Below are positions 26,122 to 37,647 of a stretch of 64,000 nucleotides of DNA, one piece after another. Under the pieces are notes generated by a model, which was not told the DNA's origin, did not search any database, and saw nothing but the letters and a program-made list of their open reading frames with translations. Numbering within the stretch: position 1 is the first letter of the stretch; every line of letters begins with the position of its first letter. Where the stretch lies: NCBI RefSeq assembly GCF_001675165.1, contig NZ_LROS01000033.1, positions 62,001 through 126,000 on the forward strand. The letters are read 5' to 3'. A program made the position numbers and the translations under genes. This DNA is from Clostridium ragsdalei P11. Lineage in GTDB: Bacteria > Bacillota > Clostridia > Clostridiales > Clostridiaceae.

Positions 26122-26538
26122 ATGAAAAAAAAGGCTATTATATCTGTATCCAGTAAACAAACTGATGAGGAAGAACCTATAGAAGTTGTTACTCCAGGAA
26201 GTTTTTATAAAAAAAATGATTCCTATTATGCAGTTTATAAAGAAACTGAATTATCTGGAATGGAAGGAACTACTACTACTTTGAAGATAAAACAGGATAA
26301 GTTTTCTCTTATAAGAATGGGGAGTACTAGTACTAAAATGGATTTTGATGAGGATAAAAAAAATGTGTCCATGTATAAAACACCTTATGGAACTATAGAG
26401 CTGAGAATAGAAACAAATAGTTTGAATATAAACGTAGACGAACAAGGTGGGGATATAATGATAAATTATAAGATTAGTACTGCAGGACAAGCATTAAAAA
26501 ATACCAAGCTAAAAGTAAATATAAAAGTTAATGAATAA
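26122..26538 (+). CDS. DUF1934 (YwiB-like) beta-barrel protein
   Basis: 138 residues; the start is the only possible one, as an in-frame TAA lies about 20 bases upstream. The protein is predicted beta-rich throughout ('IISVSSKQTDEEEPIEVVTPG', 'YYAVYKETELSGMEGTTTTLKI', 'TPYGTIELRIETNSL'), matching the calycin-like DUF1934 family. Its function is unknown. In many clostridia it precedes argS; here it is followed by a small unknown gene and pyrG. Confidence 0.8.
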   Translation: MKKKAIISVSSKQTDEEEPIEVVTPGSFYKKNDSYYAVYKETELSGMEGTTTTLKIKQDKFSLIRMGSTSTKMDFDEDKKNVSMYKTPYGTIELRIETNSLNINVDEQGGDIMINYKISTAGQALKNTKLKVNIKVNE

Positions 26539-26620
26539 ATTTTTTGAGTAGTTTTGATTAAAGTATTCACATATGGCAATTAATTAAATATATAGTAATG
26601 AAAAGAGAAGGTTGATTCCA

Positions 26621-26926
26621 ATGAAATATTTTAGGAATAAAGAAGAAGTATACACTAAAATAATTAAAATATTATGTGAATACAAGGGATTTAGTAGGAA
26701 AGACATGTTTAAAATATTAAAAAATGAATCTTGCAGATACTTATTTTTTTTGCTTATTAAAAAATATGAATGCTGTGATATGGAATTATTGAAAAAAGAT
26801 TTTCCCTCTGTTAACAGTAAAAATGTAAAAAGGAATATAAAAAGAGCAGAAGAAAAATTATTGCTTGATAAAAAAATAAGAGAAATGTATTTTGAGGCAG
26901 AAGATATAATAAATAAAGTAAAATAA
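26621..26926 (+). CDS. Hypothetical small basic helical protein upstream of pyrG
   Basis: 101 residues from ATG 26621, behind AAGAGAAGG; a TTG at 26612 is too close to that site. Predicted mostly helical, rich in K, E and I, with 'YKGFSRKDMFKILKNESCRY' and 'SKNVKRNIKRAEEKLL', which could be a winged or simple helix-turn-helix followed by an amphipathic helix. It occupies the place that rpoE (delta subunit) holds before pyrG in bacilli but lacks that protein's acidic tail. I do not recognise it. Confidence 0.6.
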   Translation: MKYFRNKEEVYTKIIKILCEYKGFSRKDMFKILKNESCRYLFFLLIKKYECCDMELLKKDFPSVNSKNVKRNIKRAEEKLLLDKKIREMYFEAEDIINKVK

Positions 26927-27060
26927 ATATTTGTAGAAAAGAATAAAAAAATATGGAATATAAATAGAAAGTGTGATATCATAGTAAATATGTTTTGAAC
27001 AAAAATACACCATTTTACTATTTATGAAGGTAATTGTTATTATAAAACTAATTAATTAGT

Positions 27061-27090
27061 TTGTCAATAATTAATTAGAATAGTTTATAT
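27061..27090 (+). promoter_or_regulatory. Candidate promoter for pyrG
   Basis: TTGTCA at 27061-27066 and TTTATA/TTATAT at 27084-27090, spacer 17-18 bases. It leaves a leader of about 100 bases before pyrG. By sequence only. Confidence 0.4.
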
Positions 27091-27165
27091 TAACCTTTTT
27101 ATAATGTTATTTATATTTTTAAATAGTTAAATTAAAAATTGTAATACTAAAACTTTATAGGATAA

Positions 27166-28809
<1,644 letters not shown>

Positions 28810-28826
28810 TATATTTTTAAATTAAG

Positions 28827-28867
28827 AAATTGGTATGTGTTAGTGAAAACTACATATACCAATTTTT
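28827..28867 (+). terminator. Terminator of pyrG
   Basis: 14-bp stem (28827-28840 with 28852-28865) including one G-T pair, followed by T residues. Confidence 0.8.
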
Positions 28868-29020
28868 GTCGAAAAAATAATATAAATAAAAGTAATATAA
28901 ACAACTTTTATGAAGGATTTTAGTAATATTTATAGAAATAGTAATGTATATAGTATTAAGATATTTAAAAAAAATACTATGCTTTATTTTGAAATACCAA
29001 TTTTATGGGGGGTGAGGTTT

Positions 29021-29365
29021 ATGGTATTTGAAACGAATATAAGTATTGCTGTTATAAGTCCAGAAGGGAAATACTGTATCAAGGATTTCTCTATATTTGA
29101 CACTAACAAAATTAATGAAAGTTTCACCTCTTTAAAGGTAAATTCTATAAATAATGGGGTATTATCCTTAAAAATAAAATGTGGACTTTGTGGGAACGTT
29201 CACTATTATAAATATAATATAAATAAAGTAGTTAAAAAAAATATTATAATTGGAGGATGTGAGTTGCTAGGGTTTCCTATATTTTGTATAGGAAATCGTA
29301 AGAGTGTAGAAGAAAAAATATTAAGGAATACTCGAGCTAATAAAAAAATATATGCTATGATATAA
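29021..29365 (+). CDS. Hypothetical protein with CxxC motif, between pyrG and rho
   Basis: 114 residues from ATG 29021, directly behind GGGGGGTGAGG; the frame extends upstream to 28910 but without a site. It looks beta-rich in its N-terminal half ('ISIAVISPEGKYCIKDFSIF') and then has 'IKCGLCGNVHYYKYNIN', a CxxC knuckle that may bind zinc or form a disulphide, and a basic tail. There is no signal peptide. I do not recognise the family. Confidence 0.6.
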   Translation: MVFETNISIAVISPEGKYCIKDFSIFDTNKINESFTSLKVNSINNGVLSLKIKCGLCGNVHYYKYNINKVVKKNIIIGGCELLGFPIFCIGNRKSVEEKILRNTRANKKIYAMI

Positions 29366-29545
29366 ATTTTTGTAATTATCAAAAATAATATAGATTAAAA
29401 TATAGAAAAAGGGTATAATGTTATATGTATATAAGCATTTCTATATGGAATTTTCTTAATTAGTAATGATATTTTCAATTATATTTTAAATGTTTCCCTA
29501 AATTTAATTGTAATATAAAATTAGACAATTGTGAGGTGTTACCTT

Positions 29546-31000
29546 TTGGACGATAAAGATATAGATAATATGACGGTTTTGCAATTAAAACAAATTGCAA
29601 AAACTTTGGAAATAAAAAATATATCAAAATATAAAAAAAGCCAATTGATTGAGGAAATAAAAAAAGTATCTCCTGCCCATATCAAAAAGGGTGGTGTTAT
29701 ACTTAGAGAAAAAATAAGCCCTAAGGATGAAGCTGCAAATAGACATAAAGAAGCAGAACATACTGTAAGGCATAGTGAGAACAAAGCACAGGAAGACAAA
29801 AATGAAGAACAAAAGACAAATGGAAACGAAAAAAGAGAAAAACTTAAAGAAATGATAAGTGAATCAGATAGTGCAAGGGGAGTACTTGAAATAATAGAAA
29901 ATAATAATTATGGATTCTTAAGAGGAAAGAACTATTTAACAGGACCTGATGATATATATGTGTCTCCATCTCAGATAAGAAGATTCAATTTAAAAACAGG
30001 AGATGAAGTTTGCGGTAAAGTTAGGATTCCTAAAGAAGGCGAAAAATTTAAGGCATTATTGTATGTTGAAAAAGTAAATGGAGAGAATCCAGAAAGAGCA
30101 GTGGGAAGAAAACCTTTTGAAACACTCACCCCTGTTTATCCGAACGAAAGGATAAAATTAGAAACAAATAGTGCGGATTTATCTACAAGACTTATGGATA
30201 TAATCTCGCCTATAGGAAAAGGACAAAGAGGAATTATAGTTGCCCCACCTAAAGCAGGTAAAACTACTCTTCTAAAAAAAATAGCCCAAAGTATCTCAAA
30301 AAACCATCCAGAAATACAATTAATAGTTGTGCTTATAGATGAAAGACCGGAAGAAGTTACGGATATGCAAAGGTCCATAAATGGAGAAGTTATTTATTCA
30401 ACTTTTGATGAGGAACCAGAACATCATACTAAAGTTGCATATATGGTACTTGAACGTACTAAGAGAATGGTAGAACAAGGGCAGGATGTGGTAATATTAT
30501 TAGATAGTATTACTAGACTTTCTAGAGCATATAATTTGACTATAACTCCTACAGGGAGGACTCTTTCAGGAGGACTAGATCCTGGAGCATTAGTAATGCC
30601 TAAAAAGTTCTTTGGTGCGGCTAGAAATATAGAAGAAGGTGGAAGTCTTACTATACTTGCTACTGCACTTATTGAAACTGGAAGCAGAATGGATGACATG
30701 ATATTTGAGGAATTTAAAGGTACTGGAAATATGGAAATACATTTGGATAGAAAACTTCAAGAAAGAAGAATATTCCCTGCTATAGATGTATACAAGTCTG
30801 GAACAAGAAGAGATGACTTACTATTTAAAAGTCAGTTAGAGAAAGAAGCAGCTTTCAATATAAGAAAAGTTATGTATGATGAAAATAATACTCAAAATGT
30901 TACAGAACAATTGATAAATTTACTTTCAAAAACTAGGAACAATTATGAATTTATGAATATTGTAAGCAAGATGAACATGAACAAACTAGGAGAAAAGTAA
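29546..31000 (+). CDS. rho: Transcription termination factor Rho
   Basis: 484 residues from TTG 29546, with GAGGTG 7 bases upstream. The N-terminal Rho-N helices ('[15 protein letters not shown]') are followed by a charged, low-complexity insert (about 55-110, rich in K, E and N) typical of clostridial Rho proteins. Next come the RNA-binding cold-shock-like domain ('GFLRGKNYL', '[18 protein letters not shown]') and the ATPase core with P-loop '[12 protein letters not shown]' near 233 and '[10 protein letters not shown]'. It is a hexameric RNA-dependent helicase that ends untranslated transcripts. Confidence 0.97.
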   Translation: MDDKDIDNMTVLQLKQIAKTLEIKNISKYKKSQLIEEIKKVSPAHIKKGGVILREKISPKDEAANRHKEAEHTVRHSENKAQEDKNEEQKTNGNEKREKLKEMISESDSARGVLEIIENNNYGFLRGKNYLTGPDDIYVSPSQIRRFNLKTGDEVCGKVRIPKEGEKFKALLYVEKVNGENPERAVGRKPFETLTPVYPNERIKLETNSADLSTRLMDIISPIGKGQRGIIVAPPKAGKTTLLKKIAQSISKNHPEIQLIVVLIDERPEEVTDMQRSINGEVIYSTFDEEPEHHTKVAYMVLERTKRMVEQGQDVVILLDSITRLSRAYNLTITPTGRTLSGGLDPGALVMPKKFFGAARNIEEGGSLTILATALIETGSRMDDMIFEEFKGTGNMEIHLDRKLQERRIFPAIDVYKSGTRRDDLLFKSQLEKEAAFNIRKVMYDENNTQNVTEQLINLLSKTRNNYEFMNIVSKMNMNKLGEK

Positions 31001-31007
31001 AAAATTA

Positions 31008-31045
31008 AAAACCTGTCTTTTAAATTAAAAGACAGGTTTTATAAT
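31008..31045. terminator. Bidirectional terminator between rho and rpmE
   Basis: Perfect 15-bp stem (31008-31022 with 31026-31040), A-rich before and T-rich after, between converging genes. Confidence 0.85.
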
Positions 31046-31065
31046 AATAATTTAGAAAAATATGT

Positions 31066-31278
31066 CTATTCCTCGATTTTTAAATTAAATTTCTTTAAGA
31101 ATTTATCAACTCTTCCACCAGCATCAATAGCTTTTTGTTTACCAGTGTAGAATGGATGGCACTTAGAACATATTTCCACTTTTAACTCTTTTTGTGTTGA
31201 ACCAGTTGTAAAAGTGTTTCCACATGCACACTTAACTACCGCATCATGATAGTACTCTGGATGTATGCCGTTTTTCAT
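31066..31278 (-). CDS. rpmE: 50S ribosomal protein L31 (zinc-binding form)
   Basis: 70 residues from ATG 31278, preceded by GAAAGAGGTG; the open frame runs further upstream without a start signal. It starts [10 protein letters not shown] and has the zinc-type cysteines in 'VKCACGNTF' and '[12 protein letters not shown]'. It is a zinc-containing L31 of the bridge between ribosomal subunits. A single minus-strand gene within plus-strand housekeeping genes. Confidence 0.96.
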   Translation of the reverse strand: MKNGIHPEYYHDAVVKCACGNTFTTGSTQKELKVEICSKCHPFYTGKQKAIDAGGRVDKFLKKFNLKIEE

Positions 31279-31447
31279 ATTAGTCACCTCTTTCAAATTT
31301 AAATAACAAAACTCTAATTTTAACTTCTGTATTATAACATAGGCATATGGGTAAGTCAATAAAGCCTGATTTGTTACAATATAGAATGTGATTTAATGTA
31401 TAGCTTATGTTAAAATGTATTTATTCCATTTAATACGAGGTGATACA

Positions 31448-32500
31448 ATGTCAAGAAAAACATCAGTTGGAGGCCAGGCTGTGATAGAAGGTGTTATGAT
31501 GAGGGGAAGTCATGGCATGGCTACTGCTGTTAGAAAACCAGATGGCGAGATTGTCGTAAATAGAGAGGACAGTATATCTTATACTAAAAGAAATAGATTT
31601 TTAGGACTGCCAGTGATAAGGGGATTTGTATCTTTAATAGAAGCTATGGTAATGGGGATAAGTACACTTAATTATTCTGCTTCATTTTTTGATGATGAAG
31701 AGGAGCCCACCAAGTTTGACAAGTGTTTTAGAAGCATATTTAAGGAAAAAAGTGATAATGTACTTATGGGAGTTACTATTTTTATATCACTTGGAATAGC
31801 TGTACTCTTGTTTTTTATATTTCCTACTTTTGCAGCAAATATATTTAAAAAGTTTGGAGTGCATGGAAGTGTACAGCTCAATATGATTGAAGGTATAATC
31901 AGGGTAATTATATTTTTAGGTTATATATTCCTAATAGGTAATATGTCTGATATAAGTAGAGTATTTCAGTACCATGGGGCAGAACACAAGACTATTTTCT
32001 GTTATGAAAATGAAGAGGAACTTACTCCTGAGAAAGCTAAAAAATTTAAAAGGCTTCATCCAAGGTGCGGCACAAATTTTTTGTTTTTAGTTATGATAGT
32101 GAGTATAATACTTTTTTCTTTAACTGGTTGGGGTAATATTTTGCAAAGAGTTTTATACAGGGTAATTCTATTGCCTTTGGTTTCTGGAATCACCTATGAA
32201 ATTATAAGGTGGATGGGTAAAAGCAATAGTTATTTTTCAAAGGTGCTTGCCTATCCTGGACTCATGCTGCAAAAACTTACTACAAGAGAACCGGATTATA
32301 GCCAACTGGAAGTGGCAATTATAGCTCTAAAGTATGCAGAGGGAATTGAAAAAGAAAGAGAAGAAAGTAGATATAGTGAAAGCGGAGAGATAAAGAGGGT
32401 TGTGGAATTGGATAGCGATGGAAATGAAATTGTAAAAAACGAACACAATGAAGATTGTGAAGAAAACTTAATGAAAGCAGAGAATTCTTATGAAAACTAG
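31448..32500 (+). CDS. DUF1385 membrane protein (YqhQ-like)
   Basis: 350 residues from ATG 31448 after CGAGGTG. It begins 'SVGGQAVIEGVMMRG', the family hallmark, has about four membrane segments between residues 100 and 250, and a conserved 'YHGAEHKTIFCYE' block followed by 'HPRCGTNFLF', both rich in possible metal ligands. The C-terminus is acidic. It overlaps prmC by 11 bases, a linkage seen in many Firmicutes. Function not established. Confidence 0.88.
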   Translation: MSRKTSVGGQAVIEGVMMRGSHGMATAVRKPDGEIVVNREDSISYTKRNRFLGLPVIRGFVSLIEAMVMGISTLNYSASFFDDEEEPTKFDKCFRSIFKEKSDNVLMGVTIFISLGIAVLLFFIFPTFAANIFKKFGVHGSVQLNMIEGIIRVIIFLGYIFLIGNMSDISRVFQYHGAEHKTIFCYENEEELTPEKAKKFKRLHPRCGTNFLFLVMIVSIILFSLTGWGNILQRVLYRVILLPLVSGITYEIIRWMGKSNSYFSKVLAYPGLMLQKLTTREPDYSQLEVAIIALKYAEGIEKEREESRYSESGEIKRVVELDSDGNEIVKNEHNEDCEENLMKAENSYEN

Positions 32501-33353
32501 AGGAAGTAGTATAAGAGAGCTTTTAATAAAAGGGTATGAAGTTTTAAAAAATAGAGAAATAGAAAGCTATGCTTTGGATGCACAACTCCTTTTGGGAAAA
32601 GTACTAAACAAGGACAGATTATTTATGCTTATAAACGGTGATTATGAAGTCCCAGAAAAAGAAACTGAAGAATACTATAAGTACTTAAAATTAAGAGAGG
32701 ATAAAATGCCTGTAAAATATATATTAGGATATTGTGAATTTATGGGCATTGATTTTATAGTGAAACCTGGGGTGCTAATCCCTAGGCCTGATACTGAGAC
32801 TTTAGTAGAGCAAGCATTGATTCAAATAAAGCATAATAATTTTCATAATATATGTGATGTATGTTGTGGAACAGGGATTATTGGAATATCTATTGCTAAA
32901 CTTATAGAAGGTATAAATGTAAAATGCTGCGATATATCTTCTACAGCTTGTGAGGTTACGGCAGAAAATATAAGAAGATTTTCCTTAGAGGAAAAAGTTC
33001 AGGTAGTCAAGAGTAATTTGATGGAATATTATATTCAAAACGAGGTAAAATTTCATATGATTGTATCTAATCCGCCATATATAGAAGAAAGCAGTATACC
33101 TACTTTAATGGAAGATGTGAAAAACTATGAGCCTAGAGAAGCACTTTCTGGAGGCAAAGATGGATTAGAATTTTATAGAAAAATAACTAAAGAGAGTTTG
33201 AAGGTTTTAGAAAGCAATGGAATTATTATGTTTGAAATAGGTTATGACCAAAGAGAGTCAGTTTCAGACATATTAGCGCAAAACGGATTTAAAAATATAA
33301 TGTGTATAAAAGATTTAGCAGGGAAAGATAGGGTGATTAAAGGAGTGTTATAA
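32490..33353 (+). CDS. prmC: Peptide chain release factor N5-glutamine methyltransferase
   Basis: 287 residues. The SAM-binding 'DVCCGTGIIGISIA' motif lies near 125-138 and the catalytic NPPY is at 194-197. It methylates the Gln of the GGQ motif in release factors, and the target gene prfA follows 60 bases later. Its start overlaps the preceding gene, so translation is probably coupled. Confidence 0.95.
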   Translation: MKTRGSSIRELLIKGYEVLKNREIESYALDAQLLLGKVLNKDRLFMLINGDYEVPEKETEEYYKYLKLREDKMPVKYILGYCEFMGIDFIVKPGVLIPRPDTETLVEQALIQIKHNNFHNICDVCCGTGIIGISIAKLIEGINVKCCDISSTACEVTAENIRRFSLEEKVQVVKSNLMEYYIQNEVKFHMIVSNPPYIEESSIPTLMEDVKNYEPREALSGGKDGLEFYRKITKESLKVLESNGIIMFEIGYDQRESVSDILAQNGFKNIMCIKDLAGKDRVIKGVL

Positions 33354-33413
33354 ATAAAAATGTTATGATATAATAATATATTGTGAAAATATTTATACGG
33401 AGTGATAAAAATT

Positions 33414-34487
33414 ATGTTAGAAAGACTTAATTTTATAGAAAATAAGTATGAAGAGTTATCTATTAAGATAAGTGACCCGCAAGTTATGGCAGACCAAAAA
33501 GAGTGGCAAAAGTTATGCAAAGAAAATGCAGAGCTAGAGGAAATAGTTACAAAATACAGAGAATATAAAAAAGCTCAGCAGGAGCTGGAAGACAACAAAG
33601 AAATGCTTAAGGAAGAAACAGATAGGGAAATGAAGGAAATGGAACAAGAAGAAATAAAAAGGCTTACAGAAGTTATAGAAGAAAGTGAAAATGATCTAAG
33701 AGTACTCCTTCTTCCTAAAGACCCAAATGATGATAAAAATGTATTTGTGGAAATTAGAGCAGGAGCAGGAGGAGAAGAAGCGGCTTTATTTGCTGCAAAT
33801 CTCACTAGAATGTATACAAGATATGCAGAACGCCAGGCATGGAATATAGAGACTATGAGTATAAATGCCACAGATATAGGTGGATTTAAAGAAATTGTAT
33901 TCATGGTAAAGGGAAAGGGAGCCTATAGCAGATTAAAGTATGAAAGTGGCACTCATAGAGTACAGAGGGTACCAGATACTGAGTCAAGTGGAAGAATTCA
34001 CACTTCAACGGCTACAGTAGCAGTACTTCCCGAAGTTGATGATGTAGATGTAGTTATAAATCCAAATGATATAAGAATAGATGTATTTAGAGCGTCAGGC
34101 CATGGTGGACAATGTGTAAATACTACTGACTCAGCAGTTAGAATTACCCATTTACCTACAGGACTTGTAGTATCCTGTCAGGACGAAAAATCTCAACTTA
34201 AAAATAAGGAAAAAGGCATGAAAGTTTTGAAATCCAGACTTTATGAAAGGGCAGAGAAAGAAAGAAGTGCCAGCATAGCTGAGGATAGAAAAAGTCAGGT
34301 TGGAACAGGAGATAGAAGTGAAAGAATAAGGACTTATAACTATCCACAGGGTAGAGTTACAGATCATAGAATAGGATTAACTTTATATAAATTAGATTCA
34401 TTTTTAGATGGAAATATAGATGAAGTAATAGATGCACTTATAACTGCAGATCAGGCAGAAAAAATGAAGGAAATGGGAAACGATTGA
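33414..34487 (+). CDS. prfA: Peptide chain release factor 1
   Basis: 357 residues from ATG 33414, with GGAGTG 9 bases upstream; a GTG at 33402 is part of that site. The GGQ motif (231-233, followed by Cys234) contacts the peptidyl-transferase centre. The decoding region '[16 protein letters not shown]' and a long N-terminal coiled coil rich in E and K are visible. It reads UAA and UAG stops, and Gln233 is the substrate of PrmC. Confidence 0.97.
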   Translation: MLERLNFIENKYEELSIKISDPQVMADQKEWQKLCKENAELEEIVTKYREYKKAQQELEDNKEMLKEETDREMKEMEQEEIKRLTEVIEESENDLRVLLLPKDPNDDKNVFVEIRAGAGGEEAALFAANLTRMYTRYAERQAWNIETMSINATDIGGFKEIVFMVKGKGAYSRLKYESGTHRVQRVPDTESSGRIHTSTATVAVLPEVDDVDVVINPNDIRIDVFRASGHGGQCVNTTDSAVRITHLPTGLVVSCQDEKSQLKNKEKGMKVLKSRLYERAEKERSASIAEDRKSQVGTGDRSERIRTYNYPQGRVTDHRIGLTLYKLDSFLDGNIDEVIDALITADQAEKMKEMGND

Positions 34488-34551
34488 TAGTAAGTGTAAT
34501 GAAAATGGGAGAGGAGTTGAAAAACCGTTAAGTGCTATCTAACGGGGAAGT

Positions 34552-35178
34552 ATGAACATAGATAAAGCCATTAGAAAGCAAAAAAAATCTTACAAGATAT
34601 TTATGCTGTCTATGTGCTTTATTTTTTGTGTAATGCCTACAGCTCTTATTTTAGCCAGAAAATTTAATATATTTTATATAATTTACTTAATAGTCTTAGA
34701 AGTGCTTATTTTTCTAGCTATTGTTATTAGAATCAATAATGAATTTTTAAAATTTAGTTATGATGGATATAAGTTAAAATTAAAAATGGGTATTAGAAGG
34801 GCTAAATTAAGTATAATATGTGACAAAATTGTTTTGGTACATGTAGAAAGTTATATTTCAAAGTACAGAGACAACCAAAATTTTAGAATAATTATTCTAT
34901 CAACTTCCAAGTTTAGAAGTGATAGAATGATATTGGTACATAAAGAATTTTTGAAAAGGCATTCTTATGTAGCACATCAGTATAATAAAATGAAAATTTT
35001 GCATCCTGAAAATACCTTTTACTACACTATAATAAAAAGAGGGGAATTGAACAAATATCCTCTTTTAGACACTATTTATAAGAGTTGTGTTTATGCCCAC
35101 TTTACTGAGGAAACCATTGAAAAAATAAAATATTATAGAGAAAACTCAGAAAATTATATTGATAATAAGAAAAAATAA
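34552..35178 (+). CDS. Hypothetical membrane protein
   Basis: 208 residues. Two adjacent membrane helices (about 15-34 and 40-60) are followed by a basic, beta-and-helix cytoplasmic domain with 'YDGYKLKLKMGIRRAKLSIICDKIVL' (split: 70-95) and 'YISKYRDNQNFRIIILSTSK'. No family recognised. Its leader is odd: GGGAGAGGAG (34507-34516) is separated from the ATG by a CCGTTA/TAACGG hairpin (34525-34545), and a short frame ending in TGA overlaps the start as ATGA. Confidence 0.65.
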   Translation: MNIDKAIRKQKKSYKIFMLSMCFIFCVMPTALILARKFNIFYIIYLIVLEVLIFLAIVIRINNEFLKFSYDGYKLKLKMGIRRAKLSIICDKIVLVHVESYISKYRDNQNFRIIILSTSKFRSDRMILVHKEFLKRHSYVAHQYNKMKILHPENTFYYTIIKRGELNKYPLLDTIYKSCVYAHFTEETIEKIKYYRENSENYIDNKKK

Positions 35179-35246
35179 AATGTATTCATATATTGAAGAG
35201 TCTTAAAATAAACATGATATATAAATAATAATATAAGGTGATTTTT

Positions 35247-35969
35247 TTGAATGCAAATATAACTTGTATAGTTATAATAGGAAGCATAGTGTCACTTGTA
35301 GGAACAATGATAGGGGCTTCCCTTGGCGTAATAGTGAGAGAACCTTCTAATAAGCTACTAGGTGCTATAATAGGATTTGCAGGTGGAATTATGCTGTCTG
35401 TAGTAGTATTTGACTTAATTCCTGAATCTATGAATAAATGGAATTTTGTTTTTACTATAATATTTGTAGTTTTAGGAGCTGGTCTTATTGCCATAATTGA
35501 CTCTAAAGTAAACATAGGCAGCACCAACAAACATTTAAAAATTGCATTTATGGCTTCTTTGGGACTTATGATTCACAATTTTCCAGAAGGCATAATAATG
35601 GGATGTGGTTTTGCAGCAGGAGGAACCCTTGGAATAAAGATGAGCCTCATAATTGCAATTCATGACATACCGGAGGGAATTGCCGTGTCAGCACCACTTA
35701 TGGCATCTAAGGTAAAAATTTCAAGGATACTTTTATATGCTTTTATTACAGCTTTTCCGACTGCCATAGGAACTTTTGCAGGTGTTTACATAGCTAATAT
35801 TTCTAAAAATGTATTGGGAGCGTGTTTATCTGCTGCATCTGGAATAATGTTGTATGTGGTATGCGGAGAGATGATACCAGAATCCTCAAAACTATGGGAT
35901 GGTATTACGAGTACACTTGGAACTTTATGCGGAATTGTTTTAGGGCTTGTAATAGTGCAGGTGTTTTAA
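35247..35969 (+). CDS. ZIP-family metal transporter
   Basis: 240 residues from TTG 35247, behind AAGGTGA; an upstream GTG at 35238 is part of that site. About eight membrane helices. The paired metal-site motifs HNFPEG and HDIPEG lie in helices IV and V, as in ZupT-like ZIP proteins that import zinc or other divalent metals down their gradient. 'PSNKLLGAIIGFAGGIML' near the N-terminus also fits. Which metal is carried cannot be told. Confidence 0.9.
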   Translation: MNANITCIVIIGSIVSLVGTMIGASLGVIVREPSNKLLGAIIGFAGGIMLSVVVFDLIPESMNKWNFVFTIIFVVLGAGLIAIIDSKVNIGSTNKHLKIAFMASLGLMIHNFPEGIIMGCGFAAGGTLGIKMSLIIAIHDIPEGIAVSAPLMASKVKISRILLYAFITAFPTAIGTFAGVYIANISKNVLGACLSAASGIMLYVVCGEMIPESSKLWDGITSTLGTLCGIVLGLVIVQVF

Positions 35970-36003
35970 ATTCATATAATTTAAAATATGAATTATTGTT
36001 TTT

Positions 36004-36061
36004 AGGTATTTGAAAGAGAATAACAAGTCAAAGATACGACGGATATTTTTTGAAAATGCCT
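36004..36061. repeat. Palindromic repeat (type II), copy 2
   Basis: 58 bases from AGGTATTT to AATGCCT. The left arm (GAAAGAGAATAACAAGTCAAAGAT) and the first bases of the centre (CGACGGATATTTTT) match the copy at 13783; the rest of the centre and most of the right arm are deleted. It ends 22 bases before the tsaC start. Confidence 0.7.
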
Positions 36062-36083
36062 TAATGTAAAGGTGGAATGTTAG

Positions 36084-37136
36084 ATGAACACAAAAGTGAA
36101 AATCGTAGATAAAGAAAACTTAGATAAGGGTATTGTTGAAGAAGCAGGAAAAGTCATAAAAAATGGTGGACTTGTGGCTTTCCCTACCGAAACTGTATAT
36201 GGTCTTGGAGCAAATGCCCTCAATCCTGCTGCAGTAAAGAAAATATTTGCAGCTAAGGGAAGACCGCAGGATAATCCTTTGATTGTACATATATCTGATA
36301 TAGAAGATATAAAAGAGCTGGTAGTTGATATCCCTGAAATAGCTAAGAAACTTATGAAGAAATTTTGGCCAGGTCCTATGACTATAATTCTTCCTAAATC
36401 ACAAATCATACCAGATATCACCAGCGCATCTCTTCCAAGTATAGGGATTAGAATGCCATCTAATATAATAGCTAGAGAGCTAATAAGAACATCAAAAGTT
36501 CCAATTGCTGCACCTTCTGCAAATATATCTGGAAGACCTAGTCCTACGGATGTAGAAAGATGTATAGAAGATTTAAATGGAAAAGTTGATTTTATATTAG
36601 GCGGGGATATGTGTGAAGTTGGAGTAGAATCAACAATAATAGATTGTACTGTAACTCCTGCTTGTGTGCTTAGACCCGGAGGAATAACTCTAGAGGCATT
36701 AAAAGAGATAGATGATAATATATATATTGATCCTGCAGTGATGAAAAAGCCAGATAAAAATTTAAGACCTAAAGCTCCAGGAATGAAGTATAGGCACTAT
36801 GCTCCAAAGGCACCCCTAAAAATAGTTAAGGGAGATTTAAAAAAAACTATTGAAAAAATTAACGAAATGGTGCAAAATTATATAGGTGAAAATAAAGTGG
36901 TAGGTATACTTGCTACGGATGAAACAAAAGATTTTTATAAAAATGGGCTAGTAATATCACTGGGAAGTAGAAATAATATGATTAGTGTATCTAAAAATTT
37001 ATTTGAGACATTAAGAAGTTTTGATGACAAAAATGTAGATATTATAATAGCTGAAGCTTTTGATGAAAATGGAATAGGGACAGCTGTGATGAATAGATTA
37101 AATAAATCTGCTGGATTTGATATTATAATGGTGTAA
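36084..37136 (+). CDS. sua5: Threonylcarbamoyl-AMP synthase (Sua5 long form)
   Basis: 350 residues: an N-terminal YrdC/TsaC domain ('GGLVAFPTETVYGLGANA', 'SIGIRMPSN', 'APSANISGRPSPT') plus the C-terminal Sua5 domain after a linker with 'APGMKYRHYAPKAPL'. It makes threonylcarbamoyl-AMP from Thr, bicarbonate and ATP for the t6A37 modification of ANN-decoding tRNAs. ATG start after AAAGGTGG. It is followed by ywlE and rpiB, the same order as in bacilli. Confidence 0.95.
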   Translation: MNTKVKIVDKENLDKGIVEEAGKVIKNGGLVAFPTETVYGLGANALNPAAVKKIFAAKGRPQDNPLIVHISDIEDIKELVVDIPEIAKKLMKKFWPGPMTIILPKSQIIPDITSASLPSIGIRMPSNIIARELIRTSKVPIAAPSANISGRPSPTDVERCIEDLNGKVDFILGGDMCEVGVESTIIDCTVTPACVLRPGGITLEALKEIDDNIYIDPAVMKKPDKNLRPKAPGMKYRHYAPKAPLKIVKGDLKKTIEKINEMVQNYIGENKVVGILATDETKDFYKNGLVISLGSRNNMISVSKNLFETLRSFDDKNVDIIIAEAFDENGIGTAVMNRLNKSAGFDIIMV

Positions 37137-37188
37137 TTTTTAAAATGTGAAAGTTTAAACGCAGGATTTTTAGGAGGCTTTTTAATCT

Positions 37189-37647
37189 ATGAAAAATATA
37201 TTATTTGTTTGTACAGGTAATACCTGTAGAAGTTGTATGGCAGAGGCAATATTTAATTATTTGTGTGATATAGAACATATAAAAGCTATTTCAGCAGGAG
37301 TTGCAGTAGTAGAGGACAGCGTAACTTCTAAAAATTCTGCAGTGGTAGTCAAACAAAACATTAACTTGGATATAAGCAGTAGGAAAGCCGTTCAGATAAA
37401 TGAAGATATGATAAAAAAATCAATGCTTGTTTTAACTATGACAGGTTATATAAGAGATATCATAAAGAAGAATTTTCCTGAATTTAAGAATAAGGTATAT
37501 ACTTTAAATGAATTTGTTTCTTTAGAGCAGGATATAACAGATCCTTTTGGAAAAGATATAGAAGAATACAGGTATACTTATAAACAATTAAAAAATGGTA
37601 TTTTATTATTAATTAACAAATTAAAGGAAGATAGAGACATTAATTAG
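37189..37647 (+). CDS. ywlE: Low-molecular-weight protein phosphatase, arginine-phosphatase type
   Basis: 152 residues with the LMW-PTP loop VCTGNTCRS at residues 7-15 (Cys8 nucleophile, Arg14) and the general-acid 'DITDPFG' near 123. Thr12 in the loop matches the Thr that makes B. subtilis YwlE specific for phospho-arginine, so protein-arginine phosphatase activity is the best guess. The stop lies inside the terminator stem that follows. Confidence 0.88.
   Translation: MKNILFVCTGNTCRSCMAEAIFNYLCDIEHIKAISAGVAVVEDSVTSKNSAVVVKQNINLDISSRKAVQINEDMIKKSMLVLTMTGYIRDIIKKNFPEFKNKVYTLNEFVSLEQDITDPFGKDIEEYRYTYKQLKNGILLLINKLKEDRDIN

Noticed and set aside
26584-26982. 132-codon minus-strand frame opposite the small gene before pyrG
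   Set aside because: No ribosome site and a composition (I, F, L, S) expected from reading AT-rich sequence backwards; the plus-strand frame has a proper start.
33575-33904. Ser-rich minus-strand frame within prfA
   Set aside because: It mirrors the Glu/Lys codons of the RF1 coiled coil; no start signal.
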